From Chromobacterium alkanivorans (GTDB lineage Bacteria > Pseudomonadota > Gammaproteobacteria > Burkholderiales > Chromobacteriaceae): a DNA stretch of 64,000 nucleotides. Shown piece after piece: positions 1-10,036 of this stretch. Each line of letters starts with the position of its first letter. The first letter of the stretch is position 1. The stretch is from the NCBI RefSeq assembly GCF_016937655.1, contig NZ_JAFHKL010000010.1, forward strand, positions 62,001-126,000, written 5' to 3'. The notes beneath the pieces are model-generated. The model was not told the origin of the DNA. It searched no databases and was given only the letters and a program-made list of their open reading frames with translations. The position numbers and the translations under genes are program-made.

Positions 1-1337
<1,337 letters not shown>

Positions 1338-1358
1338 GCGTCGCCAAGCAATCCATTG

Positions 1359-1384
1359 CGCCCCGGCTCAGGCCGGGGCGTTTT
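1359..1384 (+). terminator. Rho-independent terminator of hemB
   Basis: A perfect 9 bp GC-rich stem (1359-1367 with 1372-1380), a 4-base loop and TTTT lie 22 bp after the hemB stop codon. It ends 2 bp before the ATG of the next small ORF. Confidence 0.85.
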
Positions 1385-1386
1385 GC

Positions 1387-1587
1387 ATGGGAACGGATAT
1401 GGACTTGATGCATTCCACGCTGTTCTGGATCGTCATCGCCGCCGCGCCGGCGGTGACGGCGCTGGGCATCCTGATCCGGCTGGCCAGGCGCGAGCCGCCG
1501 CCGGATCTGCCGGCCGGGGTCAAGCCCTTGGGCTGGGACGACGAGGAGCGGGACGAGGACGCCGAGCCGCCGACAAAGGGCGACTAG
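1387..1587 (+). CDS. Small single-pass membrane protein, unknown function
   Basis: A 66-residue protein with one N-terminal membrane span (about residues 8-28, STLFWIVIAAAPAVTALGIL) and a charged, acidic, Pro-rich cytoplasmic-type tail. ATGs at 1387, 1399 and 1405 are all possible starts; the first is given. The gene begins directly after the hemB terminator and converges with the dioxygenase gene, overlapping it by 4 bp. I do not recognise the family. Short length lowers certainty, but the clear hydrophobic segment followed by an acidic tail looks like real coding sequence. Confidence 0.55.
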   Translation: MGTDMDLMHSTLFWIVIAAAPAVTALGILIRLARREPPPDLPAGVKPLGWDDEERDEDAEPPTKGD

Positions 1588-2363
1588 TCGAAGCGCCAGC
1601 AGGCCATGGACAGATTGCCCATGCGCCAGTCGTCGTGCAGCTTGACGGCCGTCGCGTCGCGGCCGCCGGCGCCCAGCGCAATCCACAAAGGCGCGATGTG
1701 CTCGTCGCTGGGGTGGTTGCGGCGCGCGTCGGGCGCAAGCCGCAGCCAGTCAGCCAGGGCTTCATGCGCGCCGGTCTCCAACTGCCGGTCCAGCCAGTCG
1801 CGGAAGGCCAGCGCCCACGGCGCCGGCTCCGAACCTTCCGGCGCCAGCGCGCGCAAATTGTGGGTGTAGCTGCCGGAGGCGACGATCAGCACGCCCTCGT
1901 CGCGCAGCGGGCGCAGCGCTTCGCCTATGCGCATCAACTCGGCGGCGGAGGCCTGGTGCGGCAACGACAGATTGACGATGGGAATGTCCGCCTGCGGATA
2001 CATCAGCATCAGCGGCGTCCAGGCGCCGTGATCCAGGCCGCGCTGCTCGGTGCTCTGCGCCGGAAGTCCGGCGGCGGCGAACAATTCATGCAGGCGCGCG
2101 CACAGCGGCGCATCGGTGTGCGCCGGGTAGTTTAGGCGGTACAAGGCCTCGGGAAAGCCGTAGAAGTCGTGAATGGTTTCCGGGGTCGGGTTGTGGTTGA
2201 CTACCAGGCCGCGGGTTTCCCAGTGCGCGGAAACGATGACGATGGCGCGCGGGCGCGGCAACTCCGTTCCCAGCCGGGCGATGAAGTGGCGGCTTGGGCT
2301 GTCTTCCAGCACCAGGGTGGGGGCGCCGTGCGAGATGAACAGCGCGGGTAGGCGAGCGGTCAT
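1584..2363 (-). CDS. ygiD: LigB-family (DODA-type) extradiol ring-cleavage dioxygenase, YgiD-like
   Basis: Non-haem iron dioxygenase of the class III extradiol/DODA superfamily; E. coli YgiD is the closest named relative I recall. Expected metal and catalytic histidines are visible: SHGAPT near residue 11, SAHWETRG near 46, LDHGAWTPL near 115 and SGSYTHN near 170. The given start matches where YgiD proteins begin (short lead, then LPALFISHG); an in-frame ATG 15 bp upstream at 2378 is possible. At about 259 residues it is full length. It stands alone. The physiological substrate cannot be told from sequence. Confidence 0.9.
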   Translation of the reverse strand: MTARLPALFISHGAPTLVLEDSPSRHFIARLGTELPRPRAIVIVSAHWETRGLVVNHNPTPETIHDFYGFPEALYRLNYPAHTDAPLCARLHELFAAAGLPAQSTEQRGLDHGAWTPLMLMYPQADIPIVNLSLPHQASAAELMRIGEALRPLRDEGVLIVASGSYTHNLRALAPEGSEPAPWALAFRDWLDRQLETGAHEALADWLRLAPDARRNHPSDEHIAPLWIALGAGGRDATAVKLHDDWRMGNLSMACWRFD

Positions 2364-2511
2364 GGCTGAAGCTTTCATTCAAGAGATGGCTTCAGCTTAA
2401 GCCACGGCGATTCACTGATAAACCGCAGTTTATTGGCTTTATTGTTTACTGGTTGGAAATAATTTGGCGAGAAGACGGCCAGCCTGCGAGGGGACGGCTG
2501 GTTCAGGGGGC

Positions 2512-2652
2512 TTAGCTTAATCCGCCAAGCAGGATGGCACAGCCGGCGATGAAGATGAGGAAGCCCGCGACGCGACGCCAATTGCGCTTGCCTTGCCTGC
2601 TGGCCAATGGCTGCCGTTTCAACCTTCTCAGCTGTTGTCGGTACATGGTCAT
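2512..2652 (-). CDS. 46-residue single-span membrane protein behind a Fur-box-like site
   Basis: A short leftward ORF: MTMYRQQLRRLKRQ, a strongly basic stretch, then one membrane span (AGFLIFIAGCAILLGGL) ending at TAA (2512-2514). A good Shine-Dalgarno, TAGGAG, sits 7 bp before the ATG. A near-perfect Fur-type palindrome lies 16-34 bp further upstream, which suggests iron control. Basic N-terminus followed by a span implies an N-in orientation. The family is not recognised; small membrane partners of iron uptake or oxidase complexes look like this, but that is only analogy. Confidence 0.6.
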   Translation of the reverse strand: MTMYRQQLRRLKRQPLASRQGKRNWRRVAGFLIFIAGCAILLGGLS

Positions 2653-2667
2653 TTGACGCTCCTATGT

Positions 2668-2686
2668 TTGAATGATAATCATTTCT
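2668..2686. promoter_or_regulatory. Putative Fur box
   Basis: The 19 bp around AATGATAATCATT (2671-2683) match the Fur consensus GATAATGATAATCATTATC over its whole central palindrome. The only gene in position to be controlled is the small leftward membrane protein at 2512-2652; nothing reads rightward from here for more than 1 kb. Confidence 0.6.
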
Positions 2687-2690
2687 ATTT

Positions 2691-3061
2691 GAATGTCAAA
2701 ATAAACGCTCTCGCTTGGAGCGTTGGAGGGAAGGACGGTTGCGCGCCGTCGGCGTCGCGCATTGCGGGACGGACTGCGGCAGTTGGGCGGATTCGCCAAG
2801 GCGTCGCGGTTTATTGCAGCCAAGCGAAATTGGCGCACAACTCCAGCCAGAACGCTGGCCAGTCTGCGGCTTTCATCGGGGTCTCCGTTGTGGGGATGTT
2901 CCGAGTATCGCCTGGCGATCTATATTTGTGAAATTGATTGTTTTTTGTTTTTAATTAGCTGCTTGCTATGGGGTGGGTTTGTCGCCCGAGAAAGGGATGA
3001 GAGAGGGCGGAGAAGGGAGGGTGCCGCCCCGCAAGCGCTCCGCTCGCGGGGCGGGACGGCG
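2691..3061. other. Intergenic region with a long GC hairpin, no gene seen
   Basis: No convincing ORF on either strand. The left part is of mixed composition, and 2930-2960 is T-rich. A 9 bp stem (3024-3032 with 3046-3054) with a nested 4 bp stem sits 8 bp beyond the rdgC stop; it lacks a U-tract but may end or protect the rdgC message. Confidence 0.5.
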
Positions 3062-4045
3062 TTAATCCCAGGGCACTTCCGCGGCGTTTTCATCGACGAC
3101 GGCGGGACGGCTGTCCGTCGCCGGAGCGGCGGCGGCCGGGCTGGGCGCATCTTCCAAGCCACCCAACGCGGCAACCAGCGCGTCCACCAGTTCGCCCAGT
3201 TCTTCGCTCATCAAGGTGAAGGTGGCTTCGAACAGGCTTTCTCTATCGTCGCCGGCCTGGCTGGCTTCGTCCTGCAGCAGGTCCAGGAACTGCAGCCGTT
3301 TCAACTGCAGCATATCGGTCAGCTGGAAGCGGATCTTTTCCTGCCAGATCAGGCCCACCCGGGTCACTTGCTTGCCGGTGGCGATGTGCTGGCGGATTTC
3401 GTCCGCGGTCAGGTCGATGCGCGCGCAGCGCACCACCGCGCCGTTCTCGCCGCTGTCCTTCAGCTCGCAATCGGAATCCAGCTCGAAGCCGGCCGGCGCT
3501 TCGCCGGCCGCCAGCCAGTCCGTCATCGCGGTGTGCGGGGCGATCTTGGTGCGCGGCAGCGCGGCGGGGAAGGGAGGCAGCGCCTCGCGCAGCTTGGAGA
3601 CCAGCGCCTCCGCCTTGCTGGCGGCCGCCGAATCCACCATCAACCAGCCGCGGCGGGTATCCAGATAGGCGCTCATCCGGCTGCTGCGCACGAAGGCGCG
3701 CGGCAACAAGTCGTCGGTGATCTGTTCTTTCAGCGCCAGCTTTTCCTTGCGGCCCACCTTACGCAACTCCTTGTCTTCGATCTCGGCGACTTTCAATTCG
3801 ACGAAATCGCGGATCACCGACGAGGGCAGTACTTTGTCCTCGCGGCGCAGCGACACCATCTGGCAGCCGCGCACGGCGTAAACCGGCGCATCCAGATGGC
3901 CGGAGGCGGGCACCCAGCCCTCGCTGAACCAGTCCAGCCCCATGCAGTGCTGGAATGGACGCTTTTCCAGAGCGGCGGAAAGCTGTTCGTTGTCGGGGGC
4001 GTCGTCTTGATTCAAACGGTAAAAAGATAGTTGCCTAAACCACAT
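3062..4045 (-). CDS. rdgC: Recombination-associated protein RdgC
   Basis: RdgC forms a ring-shaped dimer that binds DNA without sequence preference and limits RecA access, nucleoid-associated. The given start (MWFRQLSFYRL) is the conserved N-terminus of the family; the frame is open 78 bp further upstream, but those codons do not resemble RdgC. The 327 residues compare with about 303 in E. coli, the difference being an Ala/Pro-rich acidic tail after residue 290. Recognisable stretches include GLDWFSEGWVPAS, LPSSVIRDF and LTDMLQLKRLQFLD. It is single-gene, reads away from the tRNA cluster, and probably uses a promoter in the 90 bp before tRNA-Pro. Confidence 0.95.
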   Translation of the reverse strand: MWFRQLSFYRLNQDDAPDNEQLSAALEKRPFQHCMGLDWFSEGWVPASGHLDAPVYAVRGCQMVSLRREDKVLPSSVIRDFVELKVAEIEDKELRKVGRKEKLALKEQITDDLLPRAFVRSSRMSAYLDTRRGWLMVDSAAASKAEALVSKLREALPPFPAALPRTKIAPHTAMTDWLAAGEAPAGFELDSDCELKDSGENGAVVRCARIDLTADEIRQHIATGKQVTRVGLIWQEKIRFQLTDMLQLKRLQFLDLLQDEASQAGDDRESLFEATFTLMSEELGELVDALVAALGGLEDAPSPAAAAPATDSRPAVVDENAAEVPWD

Positions 4046-4138
4046 ATTTGTTCCATAATGCGCGTCCTCTGATGCCACAGATTGTACCGCAGCCAGCACG
4101 GCAGCGGGGCGGTTTTCAGACAAGCTTGAGATGGTCGT

Positions 4139-4215
4139 CGGAGTGTAGCTTAGCCTGGTAGAGCGCTACGTTCGGGACGTAGAGGCCGGAGGTTCGAATC
4201 CTCTCACTCCGACCA
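4139..4215 (+). tRNA. tRNA-Pro(CGG), copy 1
   Basis: A 77-base cloverleaf: acceptor CGGAGTG pairs with CACTCCG, the T-arm contains GGTTCGAATCC, and CCA is encoded. The anticodon loop TTCGGGA places CGG at 34-36, which reads CCG proline codons. Confidence 0.95.
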
Positions 4216-4296
4216 GTCAGATAGAAAAAGCTTGTCAGAAAGCATCAGATGTAGTAAATTTCTGCTCCTCGGCGCTGAGCGCCGAAAGCAGTAAAA

Positions 4297-4373
4297 CGGA
4301 GTGTAGCTTAGCCTGGTAGAGCGCTACGTTCGGGACGTAGAGGCCGGAGGTTCGAATCCTCTCACTCCGACCA
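4297..4373 (+). tRNA. tRNA-Pro(CGG), copy 2
   Basis: Identical in all 77 bases to the copy starting at 4139, with CCA encoded. It lies 81 bp downstream of that copy and is followed directly by a terminator, so the two probably form one transcript. Confidence 0.95.
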
Positions 4374-4382
4374 GATTCAAAA

Positions 4383-4415
4383 CCCTGAATTCAAATCATT
4401 GAATTCAGGGTTTTT
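4383..4415 (+). terminator. Terminator of the tRNA-Pro pair
   Basis: A perfect 11 bp stem (4383-4393 with 4400-4410), a 6-base loop and TTTTT begin 10 bp after the second tRNA-Pro. Confidence 0.9.
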
Positions 4416-4526
4416 GCATTGGCGCGCGGATAAATTAAACCGGCGATTTAGAAATGGTCGCCGCCCCTTTTCAAATCGACGGAAACTGTTTATTATTACG
4501 CGCTCTGCTTCAGGGCGGAGTGATGT

Positions 4527-4602
4527 GCCGGTATAGCTCAGTTGGTAGAGCAGCGCATTCGTAATGCGAAGGTCGGGGGTTCGACTCCTCTTACCGGCAC
4601 CA
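4527..4602 (+). tRNA. tRNA-Thr(CGT)
   Basis: A 76-base cloverleaf with acceptor GCCGGTA paired to TACCGGC, encoded CCA, and an anticodon loop TTCGTAA giving CGT for ACG threonine codons. It closely resembles E. coli thrW as I recall it. Confidence 0.95.
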
Positions 4603-4625
4603 CAATCCCGCTTTGAACTGCAATC

Positions 4626-4647
4626 AGCCCGCTATCGCGGGCTTTTT
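4626..4647 (+). terminator. Terminator of tRNA-Thr
   Basis: A 7 bp stem AGCCCGC/GCGGGCT (4626-4632 with 4637-4643) with a 4-base loop, followed by a run of T ending at 4647. Confidence 0.85.
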
Positions 4648-4937
4648 GCATTTCCGGCCGCCGTGCGCGCTGGCTTCTCTATCTCCCGCCTGTTTCATTT
4701 CCGTTGGTTCGCTTTGAAAATCCGGCGACGGACGCCGTCGCGACGACTGGTGATTGACTGTCGATTATGATATAAGCATTTTATCGGCGGGCGTGCTTAA
4801 ATGGCGGCCTGTTGCGCCGCGAGCGGCTTGAGAATGCGCTTGGGCTGAAATATATTGTGAACGTCTGTTATGACGAATGGACATGACGGTCTAGGCTGTC
4901 ATCTAATGGAAAGCTACAGCCATTGTAGAGAGCGAAC
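4648..4937. other. Upstream region of the SAM methyltransferase, with two small dyads
   Basis: No gene seen. Close to the next start codon are ATGAC-N10-GTCAT (from 4883) and CTACA-N5-TGTAG (4914-4928). Either may be an operator or a 5' UTR hairpin for the methyltransferase at 4938; no known regulator site is recognised. Confidence 0.35.
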
Positions 4938-5693
4938 ATGCTATCCAATTCCGTTGCTACTTTCAGCCTGTATTCGGATTTATACGCCCGGTTTCGCCCG
5001 GCGTATCCGGAGGCCTTGTATCAGTGGCTATTGCCGCAGTGTTCCGAATATGAGCGAGCCTGGGATTGCGCAACCGGCAACGGCCAGACCGCGGTAAGGC
5101 TGGGAGACAGCTTCGCGCGGGTGGACGCCACCGACATCAGCTCCGCGCAGCTGGGCCAGGCCGAGGCGCATAATCAGGTGTATTACCGCGAGTGCCCGGC
5201 CGAGGTCACGCCCTTCGACGACGCCAGTTTCGATCTGATCACGGTGTCGCAGGCGCTGCATTGGTTTCATTTCCCGTCGTTCTGGCCGGAAGTGGGGAGG
5301 GTGCTCAAACCGGGCGGGGTGTTCGCCGCCTGGGGTTATCATTTATGCCGGGTCTCCCCTGAAGTGGACCGCGCCGCGGCGATTTTGACTTCCATCATCG
5401 AGCCGTTCTGGTCCAGCCGCTGCCAGATCCTGTGGGACGGCTACAGCACGGCGGGCTGCCCGCTGCCGGCGCTGGAAACGCCGGAACTGGCGATCGAGTG
5501 CGATTGGACGCTGGAGCAGTATCTGGGCTTTCTCAACACTTTGTCCGCCAGCAAGCTGTGCAAACAGACTCTGGGCGAGCATGTGCTGGACGACGCCTCC
5601 GGCCGCATCGCCCGCGCCTGGGGCGATGGCGGGCAGGCGCGCCGTGTCGGCATGCCCTTGAGCCTGCTGGTGGCGCGGCGCCCGCTGTCTTAG
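4938..5693 (+). CDS. Class I SAM-dependent methyltransferase (Methyltransf_11 type)
   Basis: A 251-residue cytoplasmic enzyme. Motif I is seen as WDCATGNGQTA (near 43), an acidic residue after the second strand in VDATDIS, motif IV as FDLITVSQALHW (near 97) and the post-motif LKPGGVFAAWGY (near 121). The remainder is the variable substrate-capping region. Proteins of this layout are often labelled trans-aconitate- or ubiquinone-type methyltransferases, but the substrate cannot be read here. It is single-gene. The stop TAG overlaps the first bases of the adjacent repeat element, so the extreme C-terminus may have been set by that insertion. Confidence 0.85.
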   Translation: MLSNSVATFSLYSDLYARFRPAYPEALYQWLLPQCSEYERAWDCATGNGQTAVRLGDSFARVDATDISSAQLGQAEAHNQVYYRECPAEVTPFDDASFDLITVSQALHWFHFPSFWPEVGRVLKPGGVFAAWGYHLCRVSPEVDRAAAILTSIIEPFWSSRCQILWDGYSTAGCPLPALETPELAIECDWTLEQYLGFLNTLSASKLCKQTLGEHVLDDASGRIARAWGDGGQARRVGMPLSLLVARRPLS

Positions 5694-5833
5694 AACCTGT
5701 TTACGATCTGCTGCGCTGCGGCGATACGGCGTTAAAAACCGCTTCGAAATGCTCATGTACCGCTCGTACATTCCGCTTTCTCAGCCGTTTTTGCCTTGTC
5801 TCGCTCTTGCTCGCGAGATCGTAAACAGGCTCT
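5692..5833. repeat. Palindromic interspersed repeat, copy 1 (~142 bp)
   Basis: The unit begins AGAACCTGTTTACGATCT and ends with the near-complement AGATCGTAAACAGGCTCT, so its ends form a long hairpin. An internal small dyad surrounds ATGTACCGCTCGTACAT. No transposase is encoded. It looks like a non-autonomous MITE- or REP-type chromosomal element. Copy 2 follows after one base. Confidence 0.8.
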
Positions 5834-5834
5834 T

Positions 5835-5979
5835 AGAACCTGTTCAAAGTCTGCTGCGCTTGGTGAAGCGTTGCACGGTGAGTGCCCGCTCGAAATGCTC
5901 ATGTACCCCTCGTACATTCCGCTTTTTCGCTGGTTTTCGGTTTGTCTCGCCTTTGCTCGCGAGACTTTGAATAGGCTCT
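5835..5979. repeat. Palindromic interspersed repeat, copy 2 (~145 bp)
   Basis: A tandem second unit with the same ends (AGAACCTGTTCAAAGTCT to AGACTTTGAATAGGCTCT) and the same central block CGAAATGCTCATGTACC-CTCGTACATTCCGCTT, but with diverged terminal stems. Compensating changes keep most of the stem paired within each unit, which suggests selection on structure or independent arrival of two subfamilies. Confidence 0.75.
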
Positions 5980-6034
5980 TGGCCCCTCAATGTCCGCCGC
6001 GCCTGACGACGCGCGGTGGATCGTTGACGGCTTC

Positions 6035-6448
6035 TCAGCGCCGCTTGTCGTATTCCGCCTGCAGATCGGACAGCAGGATATTGAGCGCGTCGGACGAGCG
6101 CAGCAGCTCGATCAGCGACACCGCCAGCGAGCAGATCATGCACAGCAGGCTGATGCCGAAAGTCAGCTCCCCCCAGGCCTGCCAGCCGGTGTAGACCTGA
6201 AACATCGCCACCGTGCACAGGAACAGGCTGGCGATGCCCAGGCATTGCATCCATTTGATCAAGGTGATGCGGGTGCGCAGATTGCCGATCTGGCGCAGGA
6301 TCTTGGGGTCCTGGCTGTCGCGGTACTCCTCGTACAGATTGCGAATGATGCCGGCCAGGCCTAGAAAGCGGTTGGTGTAAGCCAGCAGCAGCAGGGAAAT
6401 GGCGGGAAACAGCAGGGCGGGGGTGGTCAGGGTCAGCGCGGAGTGCAT
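6035..6448 (-). CDS. DUF2721 membrane protein
   Basis: A 137-residue protein with three predicted spans: about 8-28 (PALLFPAISLLLLAYTNRFL), 68-90 and 96-118. The loop RNLYEEYRDSQDPKILRQIGNLRTR and the LIKWMQCLGIASLFLC segment fit the DUF2721 family as I know it; function unknown, inner membrane. The gene overlaps the L,D-transpeptidase stop by one base and probably shares its transcript. Confidence 0.8.
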   Translation of the reverse strand: MHSALTLTTPALLFPAISLLLLAYTNRFLGLAGIIRNLYEEYRDSQDPKILRQIGNLRTRITLIKWMQCLGIASLFLCTVAMFQVYTGWQAWGELTFGISLLCMICSLAVSLIELLRSSDALNILLSDLQAEYDKRR

Positions 6449-7104
6449 CAGGCGTTCTCATCAATCAGGACATCAATGCCGTTGTCGGTGGCGTCGAATA
6501 GTTCGATTACGTCCGGGTTCTTCATGCGGACGCAGCCGAGGGAGCTGGGGGTGCCCCAGGGCACGTGGTCTCCGGCTCCATGGATGTAAATGGCTCGATT
6601 ATAACTGTCTACCTCGCCGCCTTGGTTCTTTCCGGGCTCTTCGCCGCACAGCCACAGGATGCGAGTGAGGATCCAGTCCTTGTTCGGATACTGGGCGTGC
6701 AGCTCCGGCGTGTACTTCCAAGGCGTCACTTTGCGGCGGAAGATAATGGTGTTGGCCTCCACGCCGGCGCCGATGCGCTCGCAGACCCGATGCCAGCCGC
6801 GCGGCGTCTGGTAGCTGCCGCTGACTTCTCCCACGCCCTTGCGCGCGGTGGACACCTGGTATTCGCGCTGCAGCAGCCCCCAGCCGTCGTAGCGGAGCAA
6901 GGTCTGGCTGCGCACGCCGACCAGAATCCAGGGCGCGCCGTAATGGCGCGGATTGGGATGGGTGTCCAGCAAGGGGGCGGCGGACTGCTGCTGGACGGCG
7001 AACGCCGCCGCCGCCAAGGGGTCCATCGCCAGCGCGGCGTCTTCGTCCGCGTCCGCGGCGAAGGCGGACGCGCTCAAGGACAGGACGAGCATCAGTCGCA
7101 GCAT
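6448..7104 (-). CDS. L,D-transpeptidase (YkuD/ErfK type), exported
   Basis: Forms or remodels cross-links or protein attachments on peptidoglycan in the periplasm. A signal peptide is visible (MLRLMLVLSLSASAFA, residues 1-16). The catalytic motif is HGAGDHVPWGTPSS-LGCVRMKN near 173-193: His, Gly-rich turn, then the catalytic Cys in SLGCVRM. At 218 residues it is a compact single-domain form. It sits between tadA (4 bp gap) and the DUF2721 gene, all leftward, so they probably form one operon. Confidence 0.9.
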   Translation of the reverse strand: MLRLMLVLSLSASAFAADADEDAALAMDPLAAAAFAVQQQSAAPLLDTHPNPRHYGAPWILVGVRSQTLLRYDGWGLLQREYQVSTARKGVGEVSGSYQTPRGWHRVCERIGAGVEANTIIFRRKVTPWKYTPELHAQYPNKDWILTRILWLCGEEPGKNQGGEVDSYNRAIYIHGAGDHVPWGTPSSLGCVRMKNPDVIELFDATDNGIDVLIDENA

Positions 7105-7108
7105 GGCA

Positions 7109-8910
<1,802 letters not shown>

Positions 8911-9192
8911 TCAGCGATTGCGCCAGAGCCGGCGGCCCAGCTGCCACAAGGCCCATAGCCGCGCGCCGGTGCCAAGCCAGGATTGCAGTCTTCCGCCGGG
9001 GGGCAGTAGGCTGCCGAGCGCGGCCAGCATCTTGCCGAGGCCGCGCTGCCGGCCCCAGGCCTTCAAACCTTCGCCGGCGGCGCCGAAAGGGTGGCGGCGC
9101 AGGGTGTCCAGTTCCAGGCGCAGCTTCACTCTGAGCGCTTCCCCCTTCATCACCAGCAGCTGTTTCTTGATGGCGCGGTCCCTTGGGTTCAC
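8911..9192 (-). CDS. Small basic protein, YqjK-like position
   Basis: A 93-residue, strongly basic protein (RDRAIKKQLLVMKGEALRVKLRLELD at the start) with amphipathic helices and a weakly hydrophobic C-terminal third. It is the third gene after the DUF883 and holin-X-like genes and overlaps the second by 4 bp, the arrangement of E. coli yqjD-yqjE-yqjK. Sequence support for YqjK itself is weak; position carries the call. Confidence 0.65.
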   Translation of the reverse strand: MNPRDRAIKKQLLVMKGEALRVKLRLELDTLRRHPFGAAGEGLKAWGRQRGLGKMLAALGSLLPPGGRLQSWLGTGARLWALWQLGRRLWRNR

Positions 9193-9578
9193 GGCGCGTC
9201 TCCTCCGCCCAGGGCCGCCCAGTCCTTGCGTACCTCTTCCAAGGTGGTGGCGAAGGCCGGCCCTTGCTCGCGCAGGCGTCGGCGCAGGCGTAAGCCCAGC
9301 CAGACGCCTGCGCCGCAGAACAACAGCGCGCAGGCGGCGAGCGCCCAGGCGCGCAGCGTCGGCGGAGTCAGCGTCCAGACCAGCAGCAGCCCCGCCATCA
9401 AGCCGACGGCGATCAGAATCAGCGCCAGCATGCCGGTGAACAGGCTGCCGATGATGTCGTCTTTCAGTTCCTGGGCTTCAAGCGACAGCAGCTCGGCCCG
9501 GGTCAGCAGCAGGGAAGCCACCCCGCCGGCGAAGGAACGCAGGCTGCCGGGACGGGGCGGGGATTGGCGTTGCGGCAT
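9189..9578 (-). CDS. yqjE: Phage-holin-like inner membrane protein (YqjE / holin-X family)
   Basis: A 129-residue protein with a short cytoplasmic N-terminus containing a TRAELLSLEAQELKDD amphipathic helix, then two spans (about 45-70 and 75-98) and a basic tail. This matches the chromosomal YqjE/holin-X family, which is not a lysis gene. It starts 3 bp after the DUF883 stop and overlaps the following gene by 4 bp. Its role is probably in envelope stress or stationary phase through its DUF883 partner, inferred from E. coli YqjD/YqjE. Confidence 0.8.
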   Translation of the reverse strand: MPQRQSPPRPGSLRSFAGGVASLLLTRAELLSLEAQELKDDIIGSLFTGMLALILIAVGLMAGLLLVWTLTPPTLRAWALAACALLFCGAGVWLGLRLRRRLREQGPAFATTLEEVRKDWAALGGGDAP

Positions 9579-9581
9579 GCC

Positions 9582-9899
9582 TTAGCGGCGGGAAACCAGC
9601 ATGCCCAGCAGGAAGGCGACGCCGGCGGCGATGCCTATCGATTTCCACGGGTTTTCATGCACGTATTGATCGGTCGCCTTGGCGGCGACCTTGGCCTTGC
9701 CGACCACCACTTGCTCGGCGTCCAGCAACTTGGCCTTGGCAAGCTTCAGCTTCTCGTTGACGCGTTGGCGGATTTCCTTGCTTTTCTGGCTGCCGTCGTC
9801 CAGCGAGGCGTCGATCAGCTCTTCGGTGCTGACCAGAACCTGGCGCACGTCATCCAGTAATTGCTCTTTTTCCTTGGCGATTGCAGCGGCATTGGACAT
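9582..9899 (-). CDS. yqjD: DUF883 (ElaB/YqjD/DUF883) C-tail-anchored membrane protein
   Basis: A 105-residue protein: a long soluble helix rich in charged residues (KEKEQLLDDVRQVL, QRVNEKLKLAKAKLLDAEQ), then the family signature VHENPWKSIGIAAGVAFLLGML and terminal SRR. The C-terminal span anchors it in the inner membrane; E. coli relatives associate with ribosomes in stationary phase. The start was chosen at the ATG with Shine-Dalgarno GGAGAT 5 bp upstream, 63 bp inside the longer open frame. First gene of the leftward trio. Confidence 0.92.
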   Translation of the reverse strand: MSNAAAIAKEKEQLLDDVRQVLVSTEELIDASLDDGSQKSKEIRQRVNEKLKLAKAKLLDAEQVVVGKAKVAAKATDQYVHENPWKSIGIAAGVAFLLGMLVSRR

Positions 9900-10036
9900 A
9901 AAGATCTCCTGGTGAAAATGAATGGGAAATACCGCGAAGGCACGACTCTCGCGGTGCAGCAATCAAGCTGGCTACCATGAACCTATCAGGCTGGGCCAAT
10001 GACGTCAAACACTGGATTTGGCCGGTTTCGCCTGAG

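Noticed and set aside
4139..4373. The duplicated tRNA-Pro as an att site for an element
   Set aside because: The 81 bp between the copies holds no genes; a simple tandem duplication explains it.
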